From Gilliamella sp. wkB7 (lineage in GTDB: Bacteria > Pseudomonadota > Gammaproteobacteria > Enterobacterales > Orbaceae), in contig NZ_CM004509.1 in the NCBI RefSeq assembly GCF_001693435.1, forward strand, positions 2,480,001 to 2,544,000: 64,000 nucleotides of DNA, read 5' to 3'. Below the pieces are notes generated by a model that ran no database searches, was not told where the DNA came from, and worked only from the letters and a program-made list of their open reading frames with translations. Below, piece by piece: positions 28,246 through 37,474 of the stretch. Position 1 is the stretch's first letter. Each line of letters begins with the position of its first letter. The position numbers were made by a program, and so were the translations under genes.

Positions 28246-28863
28246 TACCAAGCTGATGCTATGCTTGAAACTTGGTATTTAGGTACAGAAGGCGGTAATG
28301 CTATCGCGGATGTATTGTTTGGTGATTATAATCCTTCAGGTCAATTACCTATGTCTTTTCCTTATAATGTTGGACAGATCCCCGTTTATTACAGCCATTT
28401 AAATACTGGGCGCCCAAGGGGGGCTAAAAACATGGGTAAATATACAACTTCCTACTTTGACAGCCCTAACGAACCATTATTTCCATTTGGTTTTGGTTTG
28501 AGTTACACCGATTTCAACATTGATTTTGTTCTATCCAGCACTGAAATAACAAAGAACAGTGAAAGAGTTGTAACCGCCAATATTGAAAACATTGGTGATA
28601 AACTAGGAACACAAACCGTACAATTGTATCTATATGACAGAACGGCGTCGGTGAGCCGTCCAGTCAAGCAACTTGTCGGTTTTGAAAATATTACTTTAAA
28701 ACCGCATGAAAAAGGACAAATAAAATTTGTAATTAAATATAACATGTTAAAATTTTGGAATGATAAAATGCAATATGTTGCCGAACCTGGTAAATTTAAT
28801 GTGTTCATAGGCTCTGACTCGACAACTCAGAATAAACAGACGTTTACTTTATTAGACAAATAA
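28246..28863 (+). pseudogene. bglX: Truncated beta-glucosidase BglX, C-terminal remnant
   Basis: About 200 residues that match the last quarter of the periplasmic GH3 beta-glucosidase BglX: QADAMLETWYLGTEGGNAIADVLFGDYNPSGQLPMSFP, then GQIPVYYSHLNTGRP, FPFGFGLSYT and the fibronectin-III-like C-terminal domain ending in FNVFIGSDS. The match begins just upstream of the first ATG (CAA GCT GAT GCT = Q-A-D-A), and an in-frame TAA lies four codons before that. The nucleophile-bearing N-terminal ~560 residues and signal peptide are gone. No active enzyme is expected. The remaining frame is open, so the loss may be recent or the fragment may be retained by chance. Confidence 0.88.
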
Positions 28864-28877
28864 ATCAGTAATCTTTT

Positions 28878-28901
28878 ATCGAAATTTTTGATGATTTCGA
28901 T
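28878..28901 (+). terminator. Hairpin between the bglX remnant and btsS
   Basis: Perfect 8-bp inverted repeat ATCGAAAT / ATTTCGAT with an 8-base loop, 14 bases after the bglX stop. The following T-run is short, so this is at best a weak terminator. Confidence 0.4.
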
Positions 28902-28915
28902 TTGGTAGCAATATT

Positions 28916-30616
28916 ATGTTTGAATTTGATCTTGTATTACAGCTACTACAACAAATGTGTGTTTACTTAGTGATCGCTTATTTACTAAGTAAAACACCCA
29001 TTGTTATTCCTCTTATGCAAGTTACTGTGCATTTACCTCACAAATTAGTTTGTTATTTTATCTTTTCTTTATTTTGTATTATGGGAAGCTATTTCGGCTT
29101 ACATATTGAAGATACGATTGCCAATACACGTGCTATAGGCGCTATTTTAGGTGGACTCCTTGGTGGACCTATAGTTGGGTTTCTTGTAGGTATTACTGGT
29201 GGATTCCATCGCTATTTGATGGGTGGTATTACTGCTGAAAGTTGTATGTTATCAACAATCTTAACGGGTCTATTAAGCGGTCTGCTCCACTATGTATTAA
29301 TGAAAAAAGGGCGGGTCGATCTTATCTATAATCCGTTTTTAGTGGGTATTTTAGGATTATTAGTAGAATCACTTGAAATGATATTAATACTAATCATTTC
29401 TCGACCTTTTGATGTCGTTTCGCACGCTATTAGAAGTATTGCCGCACCCATGATTGTTGCCAATAGTATTGGCGCCGCGATGTTTATGCGGATTTTATTA
29501 GATAGACGGGCAATATTTGAAAGGTACACTTCGGCTTTCTCAGCTAGAGCATTAAAAATTGCTGTTAGTACAGAAGGTTTATTGCGAGATGGTTTTAATC
29601 AACGTAATAGTACTAAAGTTGCTGAAATTATTTATCAACAACTTGATATTGGTGCAGTGTCGATCACCGATCGAGAAAAAATATTAGCTTTTATTGGTAT
29701 TGGTGATGATCATCATAAACCTGGCACGCTAATAACATCCAATAGCACTTTAGAGGCGATTGAAAAAAATGAAGTACAATATCTTGATGGGGCTCATCAA
29801 CCTTATCAATGTTCAATAAGTAAAAATTGCCGTTTAGGTTCAACTTTGGTTATACCACTTCGAGGTGAAAATAATACTGTTGTTGGCACAATTAAATTGT
29901 ATGAAGCAAAAAATACCTTATTTAGTTCAATAAATCGAACGCTTGGTGAAGGTATCGCCAGTCTGTTATCGGCACAAATTTTAGCAGGTCAGAATGAACA
30001 CTACAAACAACTGCTTTCTAAAACAGAAATTAAATTACTGCATGCACAAGTGAATCCTCACTTTTTATTTAATGCGTTAAATACTTTGCTTGCTGTCATA
30101 CGTCGTGACAAAACGCAGGCCTCGCAATTAGTTCAAAATCTGTCTACTTTTTTTAGAAAAAACTTAAAAAGAACTGAAGAGATAGCCTCTTTAAAAGATG
30201 AACTTGAGCATGTTAATGCTTACTTACAAATTGAAAAAATGCGCTTTATGGAGCAGTTGACTATCGAATTTGATATTCCAACCGAATTAGAATTTGTACA
30301 ATTGCCGGCATTTTCACTACAACCCATTGTTGAAAATGCGATAAAACATGGTACTTCACAATTGATAGGTATAGGTAAAGTAATTATTCGCGCTCATGCC
30401 AATAGCCAATCGATAATATTAGAAGTGATTGATAATGCTGGTAATTACTGTGAAAATAAAAAAGATAATAAAGGATTAGGACTTAATCTTGTCGATAAAC
30501 GAATTAAGATTCGTTATGGTGAAAAATATGGTATCAATATAGAATGTGAACCAGATGAATATACTAAAGTAATGTTAACCTTGCCTTTGCAAAAGGATAC
30601 GAATGTTCAATGTTAA
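28916..30616 (+). CDS. btsS: Pyruvate-sensing histidine kinase BtsS (LytS family)
   Basis: Membrane sensor kinase; in E. coli BtsS binds extracellular pyruvate with high affinity. 566 aa. A 5TM-5TMR-LytS membrane domain occupies residues ~1-200 (TRAIGAILGGLLGGPIVGFLVGITGGFHRYLMGG). A GAF-like domain lies near residues 225-345, then the His-kinase domain with HAQVNPHFLFNALNT (phospho-His near residue 380) and an ATPase domain with LQPIVENAIKHG and GLGLNLVDKR. The sequence tracks E. coli BtsS (YehU) closely. It overlaps btsR by 7 bases. Confidence 0.94.
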   Translation: MFEFDLVLQLLQQMCVYLVIAYLLSKTPIVIPLMQVTVHLPHKLVCYFIFSLFCIMGSYFGLHIEDTIANTRAIGAILGGLLGGPIVGFLVGITGGFHRYLMGGITAESCMLSTILTGLLSGLLHYVLMKKGRVDLIYNPFLVGILGLLVESLEMILILIISRPFDVVSHAIRSIAAPMIVANSIGAAMFMRILLDRRAIFERYTSAFSARALKIAVSTEGLLRDGFNQRNSTKVAEIIYQQLDIGAVSITDREKILAFIGIGDDHHKPGTLITSNSTLEAIEKNEVQYLDGAHQPYQCSISKNCRLGSTLVIPLRGENNTVVGTIKLYEAKNTLFSSINRTLGEGIASLLSAQILAGQNEHYKQLLSKTEIKLLHAQVNPHFLFNALNTLLAVIRRDKTQASQLVQNLSTFFRKNLKRTEEIASLKDELEHVNAYLQIEKMRFMEQLTIEFDIPTELEFVQLPAFSLQPIVENAIKHGTSQLIGIGKVIIRAHANSQSIILEVIDNAGNYCENKKDNKGLGLNLVDKRIKIRYGEKYGINIECEPDEYTKVMLTLPLQKDTNVQC

Positions 30617-31329
30617 AAGTTATTATTGTCGATGATGAATTACCCGCACGCGAAAATTTACGTTGCTTATTAGAAACTGATCCTGAAATATCTATTATTG
30701 CTGAATGTAATAATGCTATGGAAGCAATTCGTGAAATTCATCGGCTGCAACCAGATGTTGTTTTTTTGGATATTCAAATGCCCAAAATAAACGGTTTTGA
30801 AATGTTATCTATGCTTGACCCACAAACAAAGCCTAGGATCGTATTTTTAACAGCTTATGGTGAATTTGCTATCAAAGCATTTGAGGAACAAGCTTTTGAT
30901 TATTTACTTAAACCAGTTGAACAAGAAAGATTAAATAAAACTCTCTATCGTTTACATCACCAATGTTTATTAGGAAATACTAACCAACTAAAAGAAGTGA
31001 ATCAGGGTTTAAAATACATTCCATGTGTTGGTCATAATCGAATTTACTTGTTAAATTTGGAGGATGTCTTTTATGTTTCATCGAAAATCAGCGGAATTTA
31101 TGTTTTTAATCAATCCAATAATGAATATTTTACTGAATTAACCTTAAAAACACTTGAAGACAAAACACCTTTAATACGTTGTCATCGACAATACCTAGTT
31201 AATTTAAAAAAACTGAAAGAAATCCGTTTTAATGATGCTGGCGGTGTGGATGTCATTTTTATCAATGATATATCTGTTCCGGTCAGTCGCCGTTATTTAA
31301 AATTCCTTAAAGAAAAGTTAGGTTTATAA
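30610..31329 (+). CDS. btsR: LytTR response regulator BtsR
   Basis: Cytoplasmic response regulator, 239 aa, the same length as E. coli BtsR (YehT). The receiver domain has the acidic pair VDDE (residues 7-10), phospho-acceptor Asp54 (VVFLDIQMPK), and the conserved Lys in DYLLKPV. A C-terminal LytTR domain (GHNRIYLLNLEDVFYVSSKISGIYVF, LIRCHRQYLVNLKKLKEIR) binds tandem direct repeats. Exactly such repeats lie 52 bases downstream, ahead of btsT, so the regulator likely activates the transporter next door. Confidence 0.94.
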   Translation: MLKVIIVDDELPARENLRCLLETDPEISIIAECNNAMEAIREIHRLQPDVVFLDIQMPKINGFEMLSMLDPQTKPRIVFLTAYGEFAIKAFEEQAFDYLLKPVEQERLNKTLYRLHHQCLLGNTNQLKEVNQGLKYIPCVGHNRIYLLNLEDVFYVSSKISGIYVFNQSNNEYFTELTLKTLEDKTPLIRCHRQYLVNLKKLKEIRFNDAGGVDVIFINDISVPVSRRYLKFLKEKLGL

Positions 31330-31380
31330 CAATTGGACATAAGCATACTTCACGGGTAGATGTTTTACCAATAACGTTTT

Positions 31381-31409
31381 ACCGCTTAGCGTCTAATTTT
31401 GACCACTCA
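31381..31409 (+). promoter_or_regulatory. Tandem BtsR boxes upstream of btsT
   Basis: ACCGCTTA (31381-31388) and ACCACTCA (31402-31409) are separated by exactly 13 bp. This matches the E. coli BtsR/YehT consensus ACC(G/A)CT(C/T)A in tandem with a 13-bp spacer, as I recall it from work on the yjiY promoter. Boxes lie about 240 bp before the btsT ATG, implying a promoter near 31430-31460 and a long leader. Confidence 0.8.
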
Positions 31410-31650
31410 TAGTCTTAATCTAACCTGAAACTTAAATATTATTACTATTTTTACAAGTTAAAAATTACTATATTCTCGAACGTAAAAGGACCGTTAGTTG
31501 ATATATTAATCCATTGAAATTATGTGGATTTAATTTTTGAGTAATGTTAAAAATTTTTTATTAATCATTCGTAACAATCGTTAAATAGCATCTGTTTTGA
31601 TGGACTTAAGTATCAAACTAATTAATTTTAAACTTATAAAGAGAATTATT

Positions 31651-33798
31651 ATGAATAATAAAGTCTTTAAGCATATTCCATGGCTAATCTTGGCCCTTGT
31701 TGGAGCATGTTGCCTTGCTGTTGTTGCCTTAAGGCGTGGTGAACATGTTAGCGCACTTTGGATTGTTGCCGCTTCGGTATCAATTTACCTTGTTGCATAT
31801 CGTTATTACAGTTTGTATATCGCCTCAAAAGTGATGCAACTCGATCCTACTCGCGCAACTCCGGCTGTCATTAATAATGATGGTTTAAACTTTGTGCCAA
31901 CGAATAAATATGTCTTGTTTGGTCACCATTTTGCTGCTATTGCTGGTGCGGGTCCTCTTGTTGGTCCTGTTCTTGCTGCACAAGTAGGTTATTTACCGGG
32001 CACACTTTGGTTACTTGCTGGGGTCGTTTTTGCTGGTGCGGTGCAAGACTTTATGGTTCTATTCTTATCTTCACGCCGTAATGGTTCATCATTGGGTGAA
32101 ATGATAAAAGAAGAGATGGGGCCTTTTCCGGGAACCATTGCCTTATTTGGTTGTTTTTTAATTATGCTAATTATACTAGCCGTATTAGCATTAATCGTTG
32201 TTAAAGCATTAGCTGAAAGTCCTTGGGGGGTATTTACCGTCTGCTCAACCGTACCAATTGCCTTATTTATGGGTATTTATATGCGATTCCTAAGACCAGG
32301 ACGAGTTTTAGAAGTCTCAGTTATTGGTATTGTGTTATTAATCTTATCAATATGGTTTGGTGGTGTTATTGCTCATGATCCTTATTGGGGACCCGCGTTA
32401 ACGTTCAAGGCAACCACAATCACCTTTGTTCTTGTGGGTTATGCATTAGTTTCTGCTATGTTACCAGTGTGGTTAATTTTAGCACCACGCGATTATTTAG
32501 CGACTTTCTTAAAAATCGGGGTAATTGTTGGTCTCGCAATAGGTATTGTTATTTTAAATCCTGACTTAAAAATGCCAGACGTTACCCAATATGTCGATGG
32601 TACAGGTCCTGTTTGGAAAGGTTCGTTGTTTCCATTCTTGTTTATTACCATTGCTTGTGGTGCGGTTTCAGGATTCCATGCACTGATTTCATCAGGTACT
32701 ACACCAAAATTATTGGCTAATGAAAAAGACGCACGTTTTATTGGTTATGGTGCAATGTTAATGGAATCTTTCGTGGCAATGATGGCTTTAGTTGCAGCCT
32801 CAATTATTGAACCGGGTCTCTATTTTGCGATGAATACTCCGCCAGCGGCGTTAGGTATCACCATGCCAGATTTGCATAAACTTGGAACTGATGAAGCACC
32901 AGTGATTTTGGCACAATTAAAGGATGTCACAACACATGCTGCTGCAACGGTAAGTTCTTGGGGATTTGTCATTTCACCTGAAGAAATCCTACAAACTGCA
33001 AAAGATATTGGTGAACCATCTGTACTAAATCGTGCTGGAGGCGCACCAACGTTAGCAGTGGGGATTGCTCATGTATTCCATCAAATTCTTCCGGGCGCCA
33101 ATATGGGCTTTTGGTATCATTTTGGGATCTTATTTGAAGCACTGTTTATCCTTACTGCATTAGATGCTGGTACGCGATCTGGTCGCTTCATGTTACAAGA
33201 CTTATTAGGTAACTTTGTACCATTCTTGAAAAAAACAGATTCGCTAGTAGCAGGCTTTATCGGCACATTAGGTTGTGTTGGTCTATGGGGTTATTTACTC
33301 TATCAAGGCGTTGTGGATCCATTAGGTGGAGTTAAGAGCTTATGGCCATTATTTGGTATCTCTAACCAAATGTTAGCAGCTGTGGCGCTTGTGCTTGCAA
33401 CTGTTGTATTAATTAAGATGAAACGAGCGCAATATGTCTGGGTAACAGTTATTCCAGCAATATGGTTATTAATTTGTACAACATGGGCATTAGCATTGAA
33501 ATTATTCAGTAATGATCCCCAATTAGAAGGATTCTTCTATTTAGCAAGCGAGTATAAACGTCGTATCGCTGAGGGCGGTTCATTAACGCAACAGCAAATT
33601 GATAACATGCACCATATTGTAATCAACAATTATACTAATGCAGGCTTAAGCATTCTATTCTTGGTCGTTGTTTATAGCATTATCTTCTTTGGTATTAAGA
33701 CAGCTTTAAAAGTTCGTAATAACAAACATAGAACCGATAAAGAAACCGCTTATGTACCTATTCCAGAAGGTGGTGTAAAAACGTCTATGTCACATTAG
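31651..33798 (+). CDS. btsT: Pyruvate/proton symporter BtsT (CstA family)
   Basis: Inner-membrane peptide/pyruvate transporter of the CstA family; E. coli BtsT (YjiY) is a specific pyruvate/H+ symporter. About 715 aa with many membrane helices. It follows the E. coli sequence almost throughout: FKHIPWLILALVGACCLAVVALRRGEH at the start, GHHFAAIAGAGPLVGPVLAAQ, FHALISSGTTPKLLANEKDARFIGYGAMLMES, and DKETAYVPIPEGGVK near the end. An in-frame ATG lies 18 codons upstream, but homology and a GAGA site fix the start at 31651. It is controlled through the BtsR boxes upstream. Confidence 0.95.
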   Translation: MNNKVFKHIPWLILALVGACCLAVVALRRGEHVSALWIVAASVSIYLVAYRYYSLYIASKVMQLDPTRATPAVINNDGLNFVPTNKYVLFGHHFAAIAGAGPLVGPVLAAQVGYLPGTLWLLAGVVFAGAVQDFMVLFLSSRRNGSSLGEMIKEEMGPFPGTIALFGCFLIMLIILAVLALIVVKALAESPWGVFTVCSTVPIALFMGIYMRFLRPGRVLEVSVIGIVLLILSIWFGGVIAHDPYWGPALTFKATTITFVLVGYALVSAMLPVWLILAPRDYLATFLKIGVIVGLAIGIVILNPDLKMPDVTQYVDGTGPVWKGSLFPFLFITIACGAVSGFHALISSGTTPKLLANEKDARFIGYGAMLMESFVAMMALVAASIIEPGLYFAMNTPPAALGITMPDLHKLGTDEAPVILAQLKDVTTHAAATVSSWGFVISPEEILQTAKDIGEPSVLNRAGGAPTLAVGIAHVFHQILPGANMGFWYHFGILFEALFILTALDAGTRSGRFMLQDLLGNFVPFLKKTDSLVAGFIGTLGCVGLWGYLLYQGVVDPLGGVKSLWPLFGISNQMLAAVALVLATVVLIKMKRAQYVWVTVIPAIWLLICTTWALALKLFSNDPQLEGFFYLASEYKRRIAEGGSLTQQQIDNMHHIVINNYTNAGLSILFLVVVYSIIFFGIKTALKVRNNKHRTDKETAYVPIPEGGVKTSMSH

Positions 33799-33868
33799 TT
33801 AATCATCATTAGGATGTTCTATTAATCAGGCATCCTAATGGTAGTGATAAATAATCAATTTTCATTTT

Positions 33869-33907
33869 ATGCTCATCAATCAATATCGGTTGATGAGCAT
33901 TTTTTAT
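33869..33907 (+). terminator. Terminator of btsT
   Basis: An 11-bp stem (ATGCTCATCAA / TTGATGAGCAT) with a 10-base loop followed by TTTTTTATA. A second hairpin without a T-run (CATTAGGATG / CATCCTAATG, 33807-33840) lies between it and the stop codon. Confidence 0.85.
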
Positions 33908-34271
33908 AAATAAATTTACGAATTCAAAAATAGATTGCTATTTAATTTGCTCTAATTTGATTTTCTTGGAAAGATTTCCATGTTGACAAGCTTTTGCTCG
34001 TTGCCTAATTCTATCTTGCATGTAATGGCTAATGCTCTATTTTTTAGAAAGATATCGTCAATTTTTGATTTAATTATTATTAACTCATCAGGATAAAAGC
34101 AATATCAAAAATCTTGTCAATGATGTGAACTTTTCCTGCTTTTTTCGTGAAGATTTATACTATCGGAAAGCCGTATCTTTATATCCTTAAACCAAAAGCC
34201 GTTAATTTAATACGACTTTTGGTTCTAATGATGTTTGATGATACGTTTTGCCTTTAATTTGCTAATTTAAT
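33908..34271. other. Intergenic stretch between btsT and the dehydrogenase gene
   Basis: 364 bases with no convincing gene. On the minus strand a 45-50 codon open stretch (33952-34101) has a coding-like composition but no start or recognisable family, and it may be a gene remnant. An imperfect 12-bp hairpin at 34190-34224 (AACCAAAAG / CTTTTGGTT core) lies where the dehydrogenase transcript would end. Confidence 0.4.
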
Positions 34272-35450
34272 TTAAATGGTAGCAGCGTCAATCACATAGC
34301 GGAAGCGTGCTTTTTTCGCTACCACATCTTTCCATGCTTGATTAATTTGATTTGCACTGATCATTTGAATTTGTGGGCGCACTCCTGTTTGAGAACAGAA
34401 CTCCAAAAGCTCTTGAGTTTCAGCAATACCACCAATCATTGAAGCATTAAAATTTACCCGTGACTGTGACAATACAATATTATTAATATCAAGCATAAAA
34501 TTTTTCCCCATTCCAACCACGGTAAAATAACCGAATGGTTTTACAGTTGCCGCGTATTGTGCTGCATCAAACTGTTCTGGCACGGTAGCAATCATATAAT
34601 CTAATTTGCCTTTATAAGGTTGTAATTTACTAAGATCATCGACTACAATCACTTCTTCCACACCAAGTTTACGGATATCTTGTTCTTTTTCAGCCGTCGT
34701 AGTAAAGGCATAGACTTTGGCTCCTTTGGCAATAGCAATTTTCACCGCTAAGTGTCCTAAACCTCCAATGCCGACAACGCCGACTTTATCACCTTTATTG
34801 ATTTTGTATTTCATTAATGGCGAATATGTAGTTATGCCAGCACACAATAATGGCGCGGCTTCTTGTAGATTGATGTTTTCAGGAATATGTACCGCAAAAT
34901 GATCGCGTACTACAATGTGACTGGAGTAACCGCCTTGAGTGATTGTGGTTGGCTCACGGTTGTCTGGATTGCCATAGGTGAATATCGTTTGTTGATTGTC
35001 ACAATGTTGTTCTAAACCATTTTTACAGCTTTCACATTTTAAACAAGAATCAACCATGCAACCCACACCTGCACGATCACCTATTTTAAATTTGGTCACA
35101 TTTTTCCCAACAGCAACAACAATGCCCACAATCTCATGACCCGGTACTTGCGGATAGGTCATTTTGCCCCAGTCGCCTTTTTCTTGATGAATATCTGAAT
35201 GACAAATGCTGGCGTATTTGATTTCGATTAATATATCATTATCTCCTACAGGACGACGTTCAAACTCCCATGGACGCAGTTCTCCCGATTCATCAAAAGC
35301 GGCGTAGGCTTTTGTTTTTACATTACCGCCTGTGTAGTGATATTTCATTTGGGCGGTTGGGGTAATCGGGGCTGTACGAGCAGACACCATACCGGCTCCG
35401 ACAGTGGTAGATAATTTTGAAAAACGACGTCGAGAGATTAATGCATTCAT
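34272..35450 (-). CDS. Zinc-dependent NAD(P)H alcohol dehydrogenase with Tat-like N-terminus
   Basis: Medium-chain dehydrogenase of the cinnamyl-alcohol/YahK type, which reduces aldehydes with NADPH. Catalytic zinc ligands are visible (ASICHSDIHQ, GHE, and the later Cys in PLLCAG). The structural-zinc cysteines are in CMVDSCLKCESCKNGLEQHC, and the Rossmann motif is GVVGIGGLGHLAV. Unusually, about 50 extra residues precede the catalytic domain and begin MNALISRRRFSKLSTTVGAG, like a twin-arginine signal. AAGGA before the ATG at 35450 favours this over 35468. A broken LysR gene stands divergently next door, the usual regulator position for this class. Confidence 0.88.
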   Translation of the reverse strand: MNALISRRRFSKLSTTVGAGMVSARTAPITPTAQMKYHYTGGNVKTKAYAAFDESGELRPWEFERRPVGDNDILIEIKYASICHSDIHQEKGDWGKMTYPQVPGHEIVGIVVAVGKNVTKFKIGDRAGVGCMVDSCLKCESCKNGLEQHCDNQQTIFTYGNPDNREPTTITQGGYSSHIVVRDHFAVHIPENINLQEAAPLLCAGITTYSPLMKYKINKGDKVGVVGIGGLGHLAVKIAIAKGAKVYAFTTTAEKEQDIRKLGVEEVIVVDDLSKLQPYKGKLDYMIATVPEQFDAAQYAATVKPFGYFTVVGMGKNFMLDINNIVLSQSRVNFNASMIGGIAETQELLEFCSQTGVRPQIQMISANQINQAWKDVVAKKARFRYVIDAATI

Positions 35451-35598
35451 AATTGAATCCTTATCCATTATCTAAAAGTGAGGTTGTTTTATTAGATAGT
35501 TGCTTTTTTATAAAGCTATCGATTAAATTGTAATCTCCTAAATGATCTCTTACAATGCCTAAAATAAGAAAATACAATTCCAAAAAATGAGATCATGA

Positions 35599-35786
35599 TT
35601 GAATCGTTTAGATGCGTTGAAATATTTTGTAGAAACGGTAGAAGTATTCAGTTTAAAAAAACCGCTGCGCAATTTTCTATTTCACCACTGGTGAACACTC
35701 GAATGATTGTTGAATTGGAAAATGATTTGGGCGAACTACTATTTAAGTTAAGCGAAATACCCGAAATAATATTTAGGATTGAGTGA
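35599..35786 (+). pseudogene. Frameshifted and truncated LysR-type regulator
   Basis: Two frames together give a LysR helix-turn-helix: NRLDALKYFVETVEVFSLKK in one frame, then KTAAQFSISPLVNTRMIVELENDLGELLFKL in the next. The frames meet at a run of seven A bases near 35657-35663; eight would restore one frame. The protein then ends after about 62 codons, so the whole effector-binding domain is missing. Divergent placement from the dehydrogenase gene suggests it was once that gene's regulator. An ATG-initiated 63-aa frame covers only the second half correctly. A sequencing error could explain the shift but not the truncation. Confidence 0.7.
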
Positions 35787-35851
35787 ATTAATGACGAGAG
35801 TTGACCGATTAACTGCTCATTTTAGCTATTGAGTATTTTCGATTATGACCA

Positions 35852-35876
35852 TAAAAAAACGCGTCAATGACGTGCC
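35852..35876 (-). terminator. Probable terminator of qmcA-nfeD
   Basis: On the minus strand a short stem (CACGTC / GACGCG, one mismatch, 3-base loop) is followed directly by TTTTTTTATGG, about 45 bases after the nfeD stop. Confidence 0.5.
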
Positions 35877-35917
35877 TTGTAATTAAATTGTTTCTGATTA
35901 ATTCAACCAATACAATA

Positions 35918-36385
35918 TCACTCATGATTTAAAGGTTTTACATGCAAAGTTAAACCATTAATTGAAATAACCTCAACTGATTGACCAACGTCGAGATCTT
36001 TATCACATCTTGCTGACCAAGTCCCATCTTTAATTTTAACTCGCCCTGAACCATTAATAATCGCATCGGTAACAACCGTTTTAATGCCAATTAACTCCTG
36101 TTGAGGTTGATTGATCTGATTTTTTCGTGATTGATTGTGATCTCGTTTTTTTAATACAACCCACCAAATATAAGCTGAAGTGAGAGTGAAAATCGAAAAA
36201 AGGATCCACAAAACAGGCCAAGATAAAGGTAAAATCCAAGCGATTAAACCAACAACAATGGCTGCAATTCCACTCCAGAGTGCATATCCGCCCGTTCCTA
36301 ATAGTTCAGCAATCAGCAACAGACCGCCTAAAGCAATAAATACCCAGTGAGGAGAATCATAAATAACCATTAAAAAATCAGACAT
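35918..36385 (-). CDS. ybbJ: NfeD-family membrane protein (YbbJ)
   Basis: 155-aa inner-membrane protein with three or four hydrophobic helices in residues ~8-85, followed by a soluble OB-fold domain (VVTDAIINGSGRVKIKDGTWSARCDKDLDVGQSVEVISINGLTLHVKPL). This is typical of the short NfeD proteins that pair with SPFH proteins such as QmcA. It follows qmcA by about 100 bases on the same strand, the same order as qmcA-ybbJ in E. coli. Probably shapes membrane microdomains or supports QmcA stability; the precise role is unclear. Confidence 0.9.
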   Translation of the reverse strand: MSDFLMVIYDSPHWVFIALGGLLLIAELLGTGGYALWSGIAAIVVGLIAWILPLSWPVLWILFSIFTLTSAYIWWVVLKKRDHNQSRKNQINQPQQELIGIKTVVTDAIINGSGRVKIKDGTWSARCDKDLDVGQSVEVISINGLTLHVKPLNHE

Positions 36386-36491
36386 TGGTTTTACCTTTCA
36401 TTTATTGATTGAAATATATTTTTCAATTATCTCCTAGCTAATTGGTTATCAGCTAGGAAATTTGTGTTACTTAAACTTAATTTAATACCGA

Positions 36492-37400
36492 TTATTTAGA
36501 ATTTTTAATTAATTCCGCAATACCGCCAATGCTTCCCATCAGCGATGAAGCGTCAAGCGGCATCATTACCACTTTACTGTTATCTGAAGCGCCGATCTGT
36601 TGTAATGCCTCAGTATATTTTTGCGCAACAAAGTAGTTAATTGCATTAATATTACCAGCGGCAATCGCATCCGATACCATTTGTGTCGCTTTTGCTTCCG
36701 CTTCTGCGGCACGTTCACGAGCCTCAGCTTGTAAAAATGCGGCTTGTTTTTCACCCTCGGCTTTTAAAATTTCAGACTGTTTTTCACCCTCGGAACGTAA
36801 AATAGCGGCTTGGCGGATCCCCTCAGCTTCTAGAATTTCAGCACGCTTATTACGCTCAGCTTTCATCTGTGCATTCATGGCTGCAATCAACTCTGCCGGT
36901 GGACGCACATCTCGGATTTCGATACGGGTGATTTTAATGCCCCAAGGACTGGTTGCATCATCAACAATACTCAGTAATTTTGAGTTAATGTGGTCACGTT
37001 GCGATAGCATCTCATCAAGTTCCATACTACCGAGTACGGTACGAATGTTGGTCATCATAAGATTAATCACTGCACGTTCAAGTTGATTGACTTGATAAGC
37101 GGCTCTTGCGGCATCTTGGACTTGAATAAAGCAAACTGCATCAATTTGCACATTAGCATTATCTTTAGAAATGACTTCTTGAGATGGAATATCAAGCACT
37201 TGTTCCATCATATTAATTTTACGACCCACACCATCCATAAAAGGAATAATAATATTTAAACCTGGTTCAAGAGTATGAGTATATTTACCAAAACGCTCAA
37301 TAGTATATTGGTATCCTTGTGGCACAATGGTAATGGCTTTAAAAACAGTTACTAGAGCAAGTAAAACAATCACTGCAATAAGAAGATAAAATATAGGCAT
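36492..37400 (-). CDS. qmcA: SPFH/Band 7 membrane protein QmcA
   Basis: Inner-membrane stomatin-type protein of 302 aa (305 in E. coli). An N-terminal helix (residues 3-22) is followed by the Band-7 domain ([57 protein letters not shown]) and a long Ala/Glu-rich helical region ([52 protein letters not shown]). Such proteins oligomerise and interact with FtsH-type proteases. It heads the qmcA-ybbJ pair behind a good sigma70-like promoter. Confidence 0.94.
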   Translation of the reverse strand: MPIFYLLIAVIVLLALVTVFKAITIVPQGYQYTIERFGKYTHTLEPGLNIIIPFMDGVGRKINMMEQVLDIPSQEVISKDNANVQIDAVCFIQVQDAARAAYQVNQLERAVINLMMTNIRTVLGSMELDEMLSQRDHINSKLLSIVDDATSPWGIKITRIEIRDVRPPAELIAAMNAQMKAERNKRAEILEAEGIRQAAILRSEGEKQSEILKAEGEKQAAFLQAEARERAAEAEAKATQMVSDAIAAGNINAINYFVAQKYTEALQQIGASDNSKVVMMPLDASSLMGSIGGIAELIKNSK

Positions 37401-37445
37401 AAGTTAAATTCTCTGGTTTTTAGGGATAATTTAAAAGTGTAAATC

Positions 37446-37474
37446 ATTTTAATCGCTATAAGATACTTTGACAA
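37446..37474 (-). promoter_or_regulatory. Promoter of qmcA-ybbJ
   Basis: Minus-strand -35 TTGTCA (37469-37474), 17-bp spacer and -10 TAAAAT (37446-37451), about 45 bases before the qmcA ATG. The remaining sequence up to 37711 is AT-rich with no other clear signal. Confidence 0.6.

Noticed and set aside
33807-33840. CATTAGGATG / CATCCTAATG inverted repeat after btsT as a terminator
   Set aside because: Lacks a T-run; the adjacent hairpin at 33869-33907 with TTTTTT is the better terminator.
33952-34101. Minus-strand open stretch resembling coding sequence (NRALAITCKIELGNEQKLVNMEIFPRKSN)
   Set aside because: Only about 50 codons, no start codon or family match. Possibly a remnant, but too weak to call as a gene.
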